From JBNRMR01 sp050942895 (GTDB lineage: Bacteria > Bacillota > Clostridia > Christensenellales > UBA1750), in NCBI GenBank assembly GCA_050942895.1, contig JBMNOE010000011.1, positions 1 to 64,000 on the forward strand: a DNA stretch of 64,000 nt, given 5' to 3'. The position numbers and the translations under genes were made by a program. Positions 52,325-62,596 of this stretch are shown here, piece by piece. The notes beneath the pieces were generated by a model. The model did not search any database. It had not been told where the DNA came from and was given only the letters and a program-made list of their open reading frames with translations. Positions within the stretch are counted from its first letter, which is position 1. Every line of letters begins with the position of its first letter.

Positions 52325-53239
52325 GTGATCAAGGCATTGGCATTTGGCGAGGCGCTGTGGGATGTTTTCCCGGGCGGTAGAAAGCTGGGCGGAGCGCCGT
52401 TGAATTTTTGCGCCCATCTTGCAAGGATGGGTGCGCTGCCCTACCTTTATTCGGCCGTGGGGGACGACGGCCTAGGAGATGAAATCCGGGAAATTGCAGC
52501 CGGCATGGGCGTCTTAGGGGATTTTATTCATATCGCCTACGGGGCGCCTACCGGTGTGTGCGATGTGACCTTCGATAAAAAAGGGGAACCTGTCTATAGC
52601 TTGCCCACGGGCGTCGCTTATGATAATATACCGGCCCTGGAAGAAAGCCTGCGAAAAATCGGCGCCATGTCCTTTGATTCGCTGTATTTCGGCACCCTTG
52701 CCCAGCGGGGGAAGAAGTCCAAGCTTGCGCTGCAAGAAATTATATCGCGGTGCCGGTTTAAAGAGATTTTTTGCGATATCAATCTGCGTCAGGACTTTTA
52801 CAGCCCCGATCTAATTCGCTTCTGCCTGGAGAGCGCCACAATCTTAAAAATAAACCGCTTTGAGCGGGATGTTTTAGCCGCAATGGGCTTTGCTGCCGCG
52901 GGGGATGATTCGCCTGAAAGTCTGGCGGATTTCTGCCGTGAGCTTTGCATAAGGCAAGGCCTGAAGATCATCATAGTAACCCTGGACAGCGACGGAGCCG
53001 CCGCCTACAGCCGGGAAACGGATCAATTGCTGCTGTCAGGCCGGATACCCGCCCGGGAGATTTCACCTGTAGGCGCAGGTGACAGCTTTTCAGCCTGCTT
53101 TCTTTACAACCATTTGAAGGGATGCGACTTGCAAAGCTGCTTGGACCGGGCGAACCTTCTGGGGGCTTATGTGGTAGAATTTGAAGAAGCCGTGCCGGAT
53201 TATTCCGCTGATTTGCTGCGAAGGATTATCAGCCCATAA
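52325..53239 (+). CDS. PfkB-family sugar kinase (fructokinase-like)
   Basis: Encodes 304 residues from GTG 52325, after AAGGAGGTAATCT. It begins IKALAFGEALWDVFPGGRKL and has GGAPLNFCAHLARMG (first PfkB region), DINLRQDFY and the second signature SPVGAGDSFSACFLYNHL with the catalytic aspartate in GAGD. It phosphorylates a sugar, probably fructose by similarity of the N-terminus to bacterial fructokinases. It is a single gene about 290 bases after the dehydrogenase. Confidence 0.88.
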   Translation: MIKALAFGEALWDVFPGGRKLGGAPLNFCAHLARMGALPYLYSAVGDDGLGDEIREIAAGMGVLGDFIHIAYGAPTGVCDVTFDKKGEPVYSLPTGVAYDNIPALEESLRKIGAMSFDSLYFGTLAQRGKKSKLALQEIISRCRFKEIFCDINLRQDFYSPDLIRFCLESATILKINRFERDVLAAMGFAAAGDDSPESLADFCRELCIRQGLKIIIVTLDSDGAAAYSRETDQLLLSGRIPAREISPVGAGDSFSACFLYNHLKGCDLQSCLDRANLLGAYVVEFEEAVPDYSADLLRRIISP

Positions 53240-53292
53240 GACCGCAGCGGTTAATATTTGTTTTAAGAAGGCATGGGAAAAAGGGAATAAAA

Positions 53293-54994
53293 ATGTGGAA
53301 GGGACTTTGGTTCTTTGCTAAGTTTGGCTGGAAGCGTGAAAAGCGTTATATCATTTATCTTGTTTTGAATCAGTTCATTTCGTCCATGATACCCATCGTG
53401 TCCGTCATCATGCCGCGATATATCATCAACGAATTGATGGGCACTCAGCGCATAGAATATATTGCCCTTTATGTCGGCATTTTAGCGGGGTATATTTTCC
53501 TTGCCGGAATTGCATCGAATTATTTATCGTGGACATCTTTTGCATACCGCGCAAAGGTAGGCATGGCCTTTGACATGCTGGTGCATGAAAAGACGACCTC
53601 GGCTGACTACACGGATATCGAAAGCAGCGCATATATGGAGATGAAAGAAAAGCAAAGAAATTTCTTTTCGGCGATTTGCGCGGATTCAGTTATGTGCTGG
53701 ATGTGGCAATTAAGTGCATTGGGAAGGCTTTCACACTTCTGGGCGTTGTCGCAATTGTTGCATCCCTGCACTGGCTTTTGGTGCTGCTTTATGTCGCGCT
53801 GGTGGCGGCTCAGTCAATCATCGAGGCCAAAACAAAGGAAAAGCAGGCTGATTTGTCGATGCAAATCGTCGAAAAAAACCGGCACTACATGCATTACGCC
53901 GAGGTTTTTGAGGACTACACTTTCGGCAAGGAAATTCGTTTGGGAGCGCTGTCAAAGTGGCTTATGCAAAGGGAAAAAGAGCACGGAGAACACGTCTACA
54001 GCCTTAACCGCGCCTACAGCAGGCTGGACATCAGGGCAGGCGCATAGGGCGCTCTGATGCAGCTTTTTCAGCAGTGTACAGCCTATGCTTATTTCACGAT
54101 GCAGGTAATCGGTTCACATATCACAATCGGCGATTTCTCGATGTACATCGGCGGTGTTACGGCATTTTCGGGCGCCATGAGAGGCCTGATGAGCAATATT
54201 GTTGAAGTTAGGCAATACCGCAGTTATTATAACGCAATCGACGAACATCTTAATATCCCTGCTAAAATGCGCGATAATAAACACCTGCCGCTGCCAAGCA
54301 AGCCATATTGCATAGAGTTTCGCAATGTTTCATTTCAGTATCCGGGGCAGGAAAACTATGCGCTAAAGGATATCAATATCACGCTTAGAGAGGGGTGTAA
54401 GCTTTCTGTTGTCGGCGCAGGGGAAACGACCTTCGTAAAGCTTCTGTGCCGCATTTAATGCCCCTGCAAGGGTAAAATTTTGGTGAACGGTATTAACATC
54501 CGGGATATTGATTATGATGAATACATATCATTGTTCGCGACTGTTTTTCAGGATTTCAAACTCTTTGCGCTTTCTCTGAAGGACAATGTCGCGCTTAATA
54601 AAAGCGACGAAGTGTCAGATGATGACGTGGCGAGGGTTCTGCGAAAAGTCGGCTTTGGCGATAAGCTGGACACGCTGCCCCACGGCGTCCATACCCATGT
54701 ATTCCGCCGCTTTGATGGAGAAGGTTTTGAGCCTTCGGGCGGGGAAGCCCAGAAGATCGTCCTTGCGCGGGCTTTATACAAAGATGCGCCTGTAATCGTT
54801 CTGGATGAACCGACCGCAGCTCTGGATCCACGCGCCGAATACGAAATTTCTGCGATAAAATTGCAGTGTTTGACGAGGGGAGCATCGTTGAGTATGGAAC
54901 GCATGACGAATTGCAAAGGCAACGCGGCATATACGCCGAGCTCTTTGAGATGCAGTCAAAATATTATACTGCCACAGCCAAAGAAACCGAGTAG
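53293..54994 (+). pseudogene. ABC exporter (permease-ATPase fusion), decayed
   Basis: Four frames together make one exporter: 53293 to about 53680 (MWKGLWFFAKFGWKREKRYI, membrane part), about 53680-54047 (TLLGVVAIVASLHWLLVLLY), 54057-54458 (ITIGDFSMYIGGVTAFSGAM and IEFRNVSFQYPGQENYALKD), and 54480 on (ILVNGINIRDIDYDEYISLF, PSGGEAQKIVLARALYKDAP, VIVLDEPTAALDP). Walker A is damaged (VVGAGETTFVKLL, several residues lost), a stop follows at LCRI, and after AEYEIS about 25 residues including the switch histidine are deleted before CDKIAVFDEGSIVEYGTHDE. Real deletions, not only slips, show that the gene is dead. Confidence 0.88.
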
Positions 54995-55467
54995 TTTTCG
55001 CTTTGCCTTTAAGTCATTGCCGCGAATGCGATGAAAACCCGTCTGATTTGCAGCACATATCAAAAGTTTTCCCAGATGTTCAGAAAAACGGATGAGAACC
55101 CATGCTTCACAGGAGGCCAGCCAGGCCTGCCAGGTGCGGGAACTCCGCTTTATGCTGCGGGATAGGGCCTTGATGCGAAGCGGGGCGTTCTTTATAAAGG
55201 CCGGATTGGCGTTTGGAGGCTTTTATTTGCCGTTGGGAAATAAAACCCTGCATTTTCAGGGGAAAACATATAATGCGCGTATGTATTTAGGGAATAACTC
55301 AGATAATACTTAAAAAAGAGGGGGAATGTCTCAGGCGGGGAGTGACCGCGAGAGAGCCCTTTCAGGCCCTGGATTTAGTTGACATGCTTGAGAAGTAACT
55401 ATATAATAGATGCGTACATAAATCTTTCTATGTGTGTCAGAATTTTTTTATAAAGGAGTGTTTACAC
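54995..55467. other. Intergenic region with the nifJ promoter
   Basis: This gap of about 470 bases has an open frame at 55092-55313 without a convincing ribosome-binding site or known motif, judged non-coding. A full consensus promoter for nifJ lies at 55379-55407. The rest shows no clear structure. Confidence 0.5.
55379..55407 (+). promoter_or_regulatory. Consensus promoter of nifJ
   Basis: TTGACA (55379-55384), 17 bases, TATAAT (55402-55407): a perfect sigma-A promoter. The leader to the start codon is about 55 bases. Strong constitutive expression fits a central fermentation enzyme. Confidence 0.88.
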
Positions 55468-58400
55468 TTGGGCAAAAAAATGACGATCGACGGCAATACC
55501 GCTGCCAGCCACGTGGCATACGCTTTTTCGGATGTTGCGTCGATATATCCCATCACACCCTCTTCCACTATGGCTGAAGTCGCCGACGAATGGGCGGCCG
55601 CCGGCCGTAAAAACCTCTTTGGACAGATGCTAAGGGTCTCGGAGATGCAAAGTGAGGCGGGCGCTGCGGGAGCCGTTCACGGCGCGCTGGTTGCAGGCGC
55701 CATGACCACCACATTCACAGCTTCTCAGGGCCTTTTGTTGATGATCCCCAACATGTATAAGATCTCCGGCGAGCTGCTTCCCTGCGTGTTCCATGTTTCC
55801 GCAAGAGCGCTGGCCGCCCATGCCCTGAGCATCTTTGGTGACCACGCCGACGTCATGGCAGCACGCCAGACCGGCTTTGCGATGATCGCCTCCAACTCCG
55901 TGCAGGAAGCCATGGACATGGCCCTTGTTGCACATCTTGCAACGCTGAAAGCGAAGGTGCCCTTCCTTCACTTCTTTGACGGCTTCCGCACCTCCCACGA
56001 AGTGCAGAAGATTGATGTTATCGAATATGACGAGATGGCCAAGCTGGTGGACTGGGACGCGGTTAATGAGTTCAGGGCAAGAGCAATGAACCCCGAGCAT
56101 CCCCATCAGCAGGGCACTGCCCAAAATCCTGATATATACTTCCAGAACAGAGAAGCCGCAAACAAGTTCTACGACGCAACCCCCGCCATCGTGGAAGAGG
56201 TCATGGGCCAGGTGGCAGAGCTTACCGGCAGAAAATACAAGCTCTTTGATTACGTGGGCGCGCCTGATGCCGACAAGGTCATCATAATGATGGGTTCGGG
56301 CTGCGAGGCAGCCGAGGAAGCCATCGACTATATGCTGAAAAACGGCGAAAAGGTGGGCATGATAAAGGTCCGCCTTTACAGGCCTTTTGCTGCGGACAGG
56401 CTTCTTTCCGTCCTTCCCGCCACCGCGAAGAAGATTGCCGTGCTGGACCGCACCAAGGAGCCGGGCGCTCTGGGCGAGCCCCTCTACCTGGATGTGAGCA
56501 CCGCCATCAAGAACGCGGGCCTGGATATCGCCGTTTACGGCGGCCGCTACGGCATGGGCTCCAAGGAGTTCACCCCCACCATGGTAAAGGCTGTCTATGA
56601 CAATCTGGACGCCGATCAGCCCAAGAACGGCTTCACAGTGGGCATTGAGGACGACGTGACCTTCACATCCCTTAAGCTGGGCGAGAAGATCAACGCCTCT
56701 GCCGAGGGTACCATCGCCTGCAAGTTCTACGGCCTGGGCGCCGACGGCACCGTGGGAGCCAACAAGAACTCCATCAAGATCATCGGCGATCACACCGATA
56801 TGTATGCCCAGGGCTACTTCGAGTATGACTCAAAGAAGTCCGGCGGCTTCACCATCAGCCATTTGCGCTTTGGCAAATCCCCCATTCAGTCCACATATCT
56901 CATTGACCATGCGGACTTTGTGGCCTGCCATAACCCCTCATATGTCACCCGCTATGACATGGTTGGCTCCTGCAAGGATGGCGGCACCTTCCTGCTGAAC
57001 AGCCCCTGGAGCGTGGAGGAGATGGAAGATCATCTTCCCGCTGAGATGAAGCGGATGATCGCCCAAAAGAAGCTTAAGTTCTACAACATCGACGCCATCA
57101 AGCTGGCAGCCGCTGCCGGCATGGGCGGAAGGATAAACACCATCATGCAGGCCGCTTTCTTCTATCTGGCAGAGGTCATTCCCTATGCCGATGCTGAAAA
57201 GTATATGAAGGAAGCAGTCGTTACCAGCTATGGCAGGCGTGGTGAGAAGATCGTTCAGATGAACTACGCCGCCATCGACAGCGCCATCAGCGGCCTTGAG
57301 GAAGTCAACTATCCGGAAAGCTGGGCAGGCACCGGCGAAGGCGCTGTGTTTGTTGACATGAGCGACGATGAGTACATCAAAAACGTCGTTCAGCCCATCA
57401 GCAAGCAGGAGGGCAACAAGCTCCCCGTTTCGGCGTTCGATCCGGCGGGCCGTGTTCCCACCGCCACCACCCAGTATGAAAAGCGCGGGATCGCCGTCCA
57501 TGTGCCCGAGTGGCAGATCGATAGCTGCATTCAGTGCAACCAGTGCTCATATGTCTGCCCCCATGCTGTTATTCGTCCCTTCCTGGTGAAGGACGGCACA
57601 GAGCTTCCCGAGAACTTTGCTGTGAAGCCCGCCATCGGCAAGGAGTTTGCAGGCTACGGCTTCCGCATACAGATCTCTCCGCTGGATTGCACCGGCTGCG
57701 GAAACTGCGCGGACGTTTGCCCCTCCAAGGTTAAGTCCCTCATAATGAAGCCCATGCCCGAGCAGGCTGCAGTGCAGGCAGACAACTGGAACTTTGCCCT
57801 TACGCTGCCCACCTTAGAGGAGACCGGCATACAGGTGAACCTGAATACGGTGAAGGGAAGTCAGTTCCTCCAGCCCCTGTTCGAGTTCTCCGGCGCATGC
57901 CCCGGCTGCGGCGAAACCCCTTACATCAAGCTGATCACACAGCTTTACGGCGACAGGATGCTGGTTGCAAACGCGACGGGCTGCTCCTCCATATATGGCG
58001 GAAGCTCCCCCACCTGCCCCTACACCGTCAACAAGCACGGCCATGGCCCCGCATGGGCCAATAGCCTCTTTGAGGATAACGCGGAGTTCGGCTTCGGCAT
58101 GAAGCTGGCGGTTGACCAGCGCAGAGAGAAGCTGGGCGAGCTTGCTCAAAAGCTGATTGGCGCCGAGTATGCCCAGGATGCACTCAAGGCTGCCGCACAG
58201 GCATGGCTGGATAGCTTCGACGACGCCGAAGGCTCCAAGAAAGCGTCCGCAGACTTCATCGCGGCCCTTGAAAACGGCATCGACATGACCGGCACCGAGT
58301 GGGAGGCCGAGTGGCTTGCCAACGGTAAAAAGTGCACTTGCGAAGCCTGCGTGCTGGCGGAAGAAATCCTTGCAAGCAAGGATATGCTCGTTAAGAAGTC

Positions 58401-59034
58401 CGTGTGGATCTTTGGCGGCGACGGCTGGGCATATGACATCGGCTACGGCGGGCTGGATCATGTTCTGGCCCAGGGCGAGGACGTGAACATTCTGGTGATG
58501 GACACCGAGGTTTACTCCAACACCGGCGGTCAGTCCTCCAAGGCAACGCCAATGGGCTCCGTGGCGAAGTTTGCCGCGGCAGGAAAGCGCACCCGCAAGA
58601 AGGATCTGGGCATGATGGCCATGAGTTATGGCTATGTGTATGTGGCTCAGGTTAACATGGGTGCCAACCAGACACAGCTCCTTAGGGCTATCAGAGAGGC
58701 GGAGGCCTACAAGGGGCCGTCGCTGATAATCGCTTACTCGCCCTGCATCAACCATGTGATTAACATGGGCAAATCACAGGCGGAAGGCAAGCGCGCCACC
58801 GAGGCGGGTTACTGGCCCCTTTATAGGTACAGCCCGACACTGGCCGATGACGGAAAGAACCCCTTCACATTGGACAGCAAGGATCCGACAGTTGACTATA
58901 AGGAGTTCATAATGAGCGAAGGACGCTATGCATCGCTGCAAAAGCAGTTGCCTGATGTGGCAGAAAAGCTGTTCACCAAGGCGGCAGAGGATGCCAAGGA
59001 CAAGCTGGAAACCTACAAGCGCCTGGCGGAATAA
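55468..59034 (+). CDS. nifJ: Pyruvate:ferredoxin oxidoreductase
   Basis: The start is taken as TTG 55468 (MGKKMTIDGNTAASHVAYAF), nine bases after AAAGGAG, giving 1188 residues, the usual one-chain length. In order: the pyrimidine-binding domain (YPITPSSTMAEVADEWAA), domain II with GSGCEAAEEAID, the gamma-type domain, two 4Fe-4S sites near 687 and 740 (CIQCNQCSYVCPHA, CTGCGNCADVCPS), and the TPP domain with CPGCGETPYIKL, GDGWAYDIGYGGLDH near 983 and NTGGQSSKATPMG. It oxidises pyruvate to acetyl-CoA and CO2, reducing ferredoxin. It is a sign of an anaerobe. Confidence 0.97.
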   Translation: MGKKMTIDGNTAASHVAYAFSDVASIYPITPSSTMAEVADEWAAAGRKNLFGQMLRVSEMQSEAGAAGAVHGALVAGAMTTTFTASQGLLLMIPNMYKISGELLPCVFHVSARALAAHALSIFGDHADVMAARQTGFAMIASNSVQEAMDMALVAHLATLKAKVPFLHFFDGFRTSHEVQKIDVIEYDEMAKLVDWDAVNEFRARAMNPEHPHQQGTAQNPDIYFQNREAANKFYDATPAIVEEVMGQVAELTGRKYKLFDYVGAPDADKVIIMMGSGCEAAEEAIDYMLKNGEKVGMIKVRLYRPFAADRLLSVLPATAKKIAVLDRTKEPGALGEPLYLDVSTAIKNAGLDIAVYGGRYGMGSKEFTPTMVKAVYDNLDADQPKNGFTVGIEDDVTFTSLKLGEKINASAEGTIACKFYGLGADGTVGANKNSIKIIGDHTDMYAQGYFEYDSKKSGGFTISHLRFGKSPIQSTYLIDHADFVACHNPSYVTRYDMVGSCKDGGTFLLNSPWSVEEMEDHLPAEMKRMIAQKKLKFYNIDAIKLAAAAGMGGRINTIMQAAFFYLAEVIPYADAEKYMKEAVVTSYGRRGEKIVQMNYAAIDSAISGLEEVNYPESWAGTGEGAVFVDMSDDEYIKNVVQPISKQEGNKLPVSAFDPAGRVPTATTQYEKRGIAVHVPEWQIDSCIQCNQCSYVCPHAVIRPFLVKDGTELPENFAVKPAIGKEFAGYGFRIQISPLDCTGCGNCADVCPSKVKSLIMKPMPEQAAVQADNWNFALTLPTLEETGIQVNLNTVKGSQFLQPLFEFSGACPGCGETPYIKLITQLYGDRMLVANATGCSSIYGGSSPTCPYTVNKHGHGPAWANSLFEDNAEFGFGMKLAVDQRREKLGELAQKLIGAEYAQDALKAAAQAWLDSFDDAEGSKKASADFIAALENGIDMTGTEWEAEWLANGKKCTCEACVLAEEILASKDMLVKKSVWIFGGDGWAYDIGYGGLDHVLAQGEDVNILVMDTEVYSNTGGQSSKATPMGSVAKFAAAGKRTRKKDLGMMAMSYGYVYVAQVNMGANQTQLLRAIREAEAYKGPSLIIAYSPCINHVINMGKSQAEGKRATEAGYWPLYRYSPTLADDGKNPFTLDSKDPTVDYKEFIMSEGRYASLQKQLPDVAEKLFTKAAEDAKDKLETYKRLAE

Positions 59035-59053
59035 ACCCAACATATGTAACGAT

Positions 59054-59086
59054 AAAAGACCGGTGCGGTGACGCATCGGTCTTTTG
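59054..59086 (+). terminator. Terminator of nifJ
   Basis: AAAAGACCGGTGCG (59054-59067) pairs with CGCATCGGTCTTTT (59072-59085) around GTGA, 19 bases after the stop. Confidence 0.88.
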
Positions 59087-59121
59087 TCCCCAAAAGAAAG
59101 AGCGGAGAAAGGAGCGATTTT

Positions 59122-59706
59122 GTGGAGTTTTACCATGGGACGTCCGTCGCCGGGCTGAAAGAACTGAAGCCCTTTGCTAAAGAAGGCTCGAACCTACAGG
59201 AGGCCTGCGTTTATCTTTCCACCAGCAGGCAGGTGGCGCTGTTTTATATCTGGAACTATGAAAAAGACCCGGTCAGAAGGCTGATGATGGACATCAAGCC
59301 GGATAAAGTGGTGTTTCAGGAAATGTTCTCCGGCGCGCTGGCGCGGTTTTATCAAGGCACAAAGGGATATCTCTACCGCTGCATTGGCGAATATGAAATG
59401 AGCGAGAGCCACGGCGTTCAAACCTGCGCCATTTCCCGGGAGCCAGTGCCGGTTGAAAGCGTGGAATATATACCCGATGTATACGAAGAAATAATGAACT
59501 ATCAAAGTCAGGGGAAGTTCGTCTATGAAAAATACGAGAGCCTGCCGCAATACCGTCATGACATCATCCGCGGCCATGTGATGAGATCGATTAAAAAAGA
59601 GGATCTGCTAAGCGAGCCCCGGCACCCAACTTCCCTTCTTTATCAGGAAAAATACCCGCAGTATTGGCGGGAGGCGGAAGTGCTCAGCAAATACGGCCTG
59701 CTATAG
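59122..59706 (+). CDS. Possible ADP-ribosyltransferase-fold protein
   Basis: The start is GTG 59122 (MEFYHGTSVAGLKELKPFAK) after AAAGGAGCGATTT, giving 194 residues. The opening FYHGTS, then ACVYLSTSRQVALFYIW and GYLYRCIGEYEM resemble the H-G-T ... Y-L-S/T layout of ART-like folds (DUF3990 and related), but the catalytic acid is not certain. Such proteins are found in phage-related and stress loci. The convergent neighbour is a nucleotidyltransferase gene 14 bases away. The function is unproven. Confidence 0.55.
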   Translation: MEFYHGTSVAGLKELKPFAKEGSNLQEACVYLSTSRQVALFYIWNYEKDPVRRLMMDIKPDKVVFQEMFSGALARFYQGTKGYLYRCIGEYEMSESHGVQTCAISREPVPVESVEYIPDVYEEIMNYQSQGKFVYEKYESLPQYRHDIIRGHVMRSIKKEDLLSEPRHPTSLLYQEKYPQYWREAEVLSKYGLL

Positions 59707-59720
59707 GGCGGCGCACGGGA

Positions 59721-60758
59721 TTATTCCGTTAAGAAAGCCTGCAGTTCAGCCACGGAATCCAGTTGAGCAATCGGCACGCCGTTTTTCTCCAGCAGCACGA
59801 CAAACGCCTGATGGGCTTTTGTCGCGCTTGCGGCAAGCATCTTTAAGTTATCTGCGTCAAAGCTGTTGATAAACCGCAAATCATCAATGGAGATTCCCAG
59901 CCTGCTCTGCACATTATCAAAGGTGTGTTGCAGGGATGCTGCCGACAATAAAGCCGTCGCCGCGTTGTTTTCTTCACAGCTCAAGTAAATCTTGTTCCAA
60001 TGGGTCAAAATTTCTTCATACAGGCCGGCCAAATCGGAAAAGGGAATGGGCGCAATGGTTTCTTTTTTTACCTGGTTTAAGAAATCAGAAACCAAATTGA
60101 TTAAAGCGCGGCAGGAATCTTTGGCCTGTTTTGCTGTGCCTATCCTTGAAACGGCATTGAAAGCGTCGAGAAATCCCTCCGGCAGTCGCTTAAAAGCAGA
60201 GAGCTCCTCGCCCATGCGTTTCGTTCCGAAGCGCAGATAGCGATGATTGAGCAGGCAGACCACATCGCTTATCGCGTAGAGGATGCCCCCGGCGCAGGTT
60301 AAATCGCCTTCCAAACACAGCTCGCTAAAGTATTGCTTTGCTTTGATCAGATGCCTTTCCGCCTTGCAGATAAGCTCCGGCGTCAGCTCGCCGTTTTCAA
60401 TGTCGTGAACATGTTTTTTAAGCGCCTCATACCGCCGGCGGTCCTCCTCCGTCGCATAGTAAACCAGCTGGGATTCGGCGACGACCGAAACTTTCGGATC
60501 GTCAAAATTGGCGTACTGCTCTACTTTCTCCCAGCTTACGCCCCAAAGATCATTGCCACAGCCTTTCCAGATAAACGTTTTGGAAAAATTTCGGCCTTTC
60601 TCCGTTTTGGGAACAAAAATCATATCCAGATCCGATTTGTCGTTCGCGGTTCCGTTAACGCAAGAACCATAGATGAACATTATGCTGATATCGTCCGCAT
60701 AATCTGTTTTTATTACTTGAAGAATTGCGTCAAGCAGCTCCTGATGATGGGGCTTCAT
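59721..60758 (-). CDS. Nucleotidyltransferase-domain protein
   Basis: Encodes 345 residues from ATG 60758, after CGGAGGAAAACGG. The N-terminal Pol-beta-type NTase motif MFIYGSCVNGTANDKSDLDM, G-S-x10-D-x-D, is intact and a further VVAESQLVYYA follows. The rest is helical with a HEPN/KNTase-C-like appearance (AERHLIKAKQYFSELCLEGD). It could modify an antibiotic, a tRNA or a protein; no close named family is recognised. Confidence 0.72.
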   Translation of the reverse strand: MKPHHQELLDAILQVIKTDYADDISIMFIYGSCVNGTANDKSDLDMIFVPKTEKGRNFSKTFIWKGCGNDLWGVSWEKVEQYANFDDPKVSVVAESQLVYYATEEDRRRYEALKKHVHDIENGELTPELICKAERHLIKAKQYFSELCLEGDLTCAGGILYAISDVVCLLNHRYLRFGTKRMGEELSAFKRLPEGFLDAFNAVSRIGTAKQAKDSCRALINLVSDFLNQVKKETIAPIPFSDLAGLYEEILTHWNKIYLSCEENNAATALLSAASLQHTFDNVQSRLGISIDDLRFINSFDADNLKMLAASATKAHQAFVVLLEKNGVPIAQLDSVAELQAFLTE

Positions 60759-61229
60759 CCGTTTTCCTCCGATTAAAGTTTATCTCTTGTATGCTACCAG
60801 ACTTCAGCTTTTTCTTCAACGCCCATTTGCAAATCATATTTTTGCCGCTCAAAAGTCCGCTTCTCAAATATCTTCCCTGCTCATTTTAGAGCCTGAGGAC
60901 AGGGGTAGGGCCTTGGTCGTGTCGATTACGCCTTGCAGGTTGATGAGCAGGTCGCCTTCATACCAATGCGTCCATTTGCCGCAGACCGCTTTTTCCTGAT
61001 TCATTGCCGGCTTGTGCAGCGCGAAAAGTGTCTGGCCGATCCGTTGCGTGAAGCAGGCTGCAAAACGCCGATTAGTCAAGATGCCGATAATGACCGAATC
61101 CACTGACGTTTTCAGCGGAGGGACGCATTTCGGCTCAAATAAATCATAATACAACTTGGCTGCGCAGGCTTAATCAAAAACGATCAAGGCCAATCCCCAT
61201 TAAAAGCATTCCAAACAGCAATGAACGCT
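60759..61229. other. Intergenic region with a doubtful minus-strand frame
   Basis: A 96-codon minus-strand frame lies at 60864-61154, beginning with TTG and without a ribosome-binding site (MYYDLFEPKCVPPLKTSVDS, WTHWYEGDLLINLQGVIDTT). It may be a fragment of an older gene. No other structure is seen in the gap. Confidence 0.3.
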
Positions 61230-62543
61230 TTAATCTTCTATAATAACCGGCGCTTTGGTTTCCTTAGTGCTGGTGCGGCGAACGGCGGTGATGTCTGCGT
61301 CTTTCACATCGTGCAGATACAGCGCCGACATGTTTTCCAGCTCGGCTGCGCCGCCTTCCTGTGCCACCGTCACATTGCGGACGGTCAGGCCGTCAACATG
61401 GGCGATGGCGAGATAGGCGGGCTTGCGAATATAAGCCGTATCGCGGCCGTCGTCCGCCCTGTCCCTGCCTCCGCCAATGGCCTTTGTGCGGATAGAATAG
61501 TCCGCCTTAAAGTCGCTGCGAAAGGTGATATCCGCCAGCGTCAGGTTTTCGATGTGAGAGGAGGGCATGCCCTGAAACAGTGCGCCGCTGCCGCTTTTAA
61601 CCTGGATGTTCTGGAAGATGATATCCCTTACCCTGCCGGTTTTGGAGTCGTCCTCCCGCTTGTCGATATCGATATAAAGGGGGATAATGGGCTTGATATG
61701 CTCCCTGTTGGCGCACTCGACTGTCATGTTCGTGAAAGTCACGCGCTCCACCGTTGCGCCATCCTTGACAAAGATCCCCAAACCAACGGAGGAGTTTTTA
61801 ATGGTGCAGTTGGTAAAGTGGATGTCGCGGAAGTCGGAACGGGACTCTGTGCCGATCTTGATTGCCGTGGCCGGCGATTCCAGTATGCAGTTGGAAACCA
61901 CCAAGTTTTCCATAGGCGCGTTTTCCTGCGTTGTTTTCGGCACGATGCAGTCATCCCCCGCGATTATGTGGCAGTTGGAAATGATAACGTTTTTGCAGGA
62001 GTCCGGGTCAATGCCGTCGGAGTTTAGATGGTAATAGTTGTTGAGTATCCGCACCCCGGTGATCTTGACGTTTTCGCAAAGAATGAGATGGATCGTCCAA
62101 GAGCAGGAGTAAAGGAAGGTCACATCCATAATGCGGAAGTTGTTGCACTTTATGACCTTCAGCAGGCTCACGCGAAAGGGAAGCCGCTCGGGTATGCCCC
62201 ACCAGACGCCCCAATCCTCCTTGCCGGGCCCAAGAATGGTTCCGCAGCCATCGATGGAGATATCGTCTTCGTCGCTGCCGTAGAGCAAAATTCCCTTCCA
62301 GAAGCCACCGGGGACATTGTTATAATCCTCTGGCCTGGTGCTGGCGCGAAGGACTGCGCCGGCCTGCAATGTGATCTGCACATGGCTTTTGAGCGTTAGA
62401 CCTCCGCAGAGAAAGTCTCCCTTGGGGATGACGACCTGCCCGCCGCCGTCTTTAAAGCAATGATCGATCGCCTCTTGTATCGCACTGGTGTTGATGAAGC
62501 CTTCTTCGGCTCTGGCGCCAAAATCCAAAATATTGTATGCCAT
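61230..62543 (-). CDS. GH28-family polygalacturonase-like protein
   Basis: Encodes 437 residues from ATG 62543, after AAAGGAATGACAA. The start MAYNILDFGARAEEGFINTS and QVVIPKGDFLCGGLTLKSHV are typical of the pectate-lyase superfamily right-handed beta-helix. NSDGIDP (174-180) and AGDDC (195-199) supply the GH28 catalytic aspartates. The usual GHG motif is replaced by SPATAIKIGTESR, so activity or specificity may differ. No signal peptide, so it probably acts on imported oligo-uronides. It lies 53 bases after the GH4 gene on the same strand. Confidence 0.85.
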   Translation of the reverse strand: MAYNILDFGARAEEGFINTSAIQEAIDHCFKDGGGQVVIPKGDFLCGGLTLKSHVQITLQAGAVLRASTRPEDYNNVPGGFWKGILLYGSDEDDISIDGCGTILGPGKEDWGVWWGIPERLPFRVSLLKVIKCNNFRIMDVTFLYSCSWTIHLILCENVKITGVRILNNYYHLNSDGIDPDSCKNVIISNCHIIAGDDCIVPKTTQENAPMENLVVSNCILESPATAIKIGTESRSDFRDIHFTNCTIKNSSVGLGIFVKDGATVERVTFTNMTVECANREHIKPIIPLYIDIDKREDDSKTGRVRDIIFQNIQVKSGSGALFQGMPSSHIENLTLADITFRSDFKADYSIRTKAIGGGRDRADDGRDTAYIRKPAYLAIAHVDGLTVRNVTVAQEGGAAELENMSALYLHDVKDADITAVRRTSTKETKAPVIIED

Positions 62544-62596
62544 TTGTCATTCCTTTCATCATATCGTATAGATAAAGTAGTAGTCATAATCATTGT

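Noticed and set aside
55092..55313. 73-codon plus frame before nifJ
   Set aside because: No ribosome-binding site, no motif, and it ends close to the nifJ promoter; treated as non-coding.
55630..58755. Long minus-strand frames (387 and 313 codons) across nifJ
   Set aside because: Antisense shadows of a GC-biased, highly conserved gene; they have no start signals or family resemblance.
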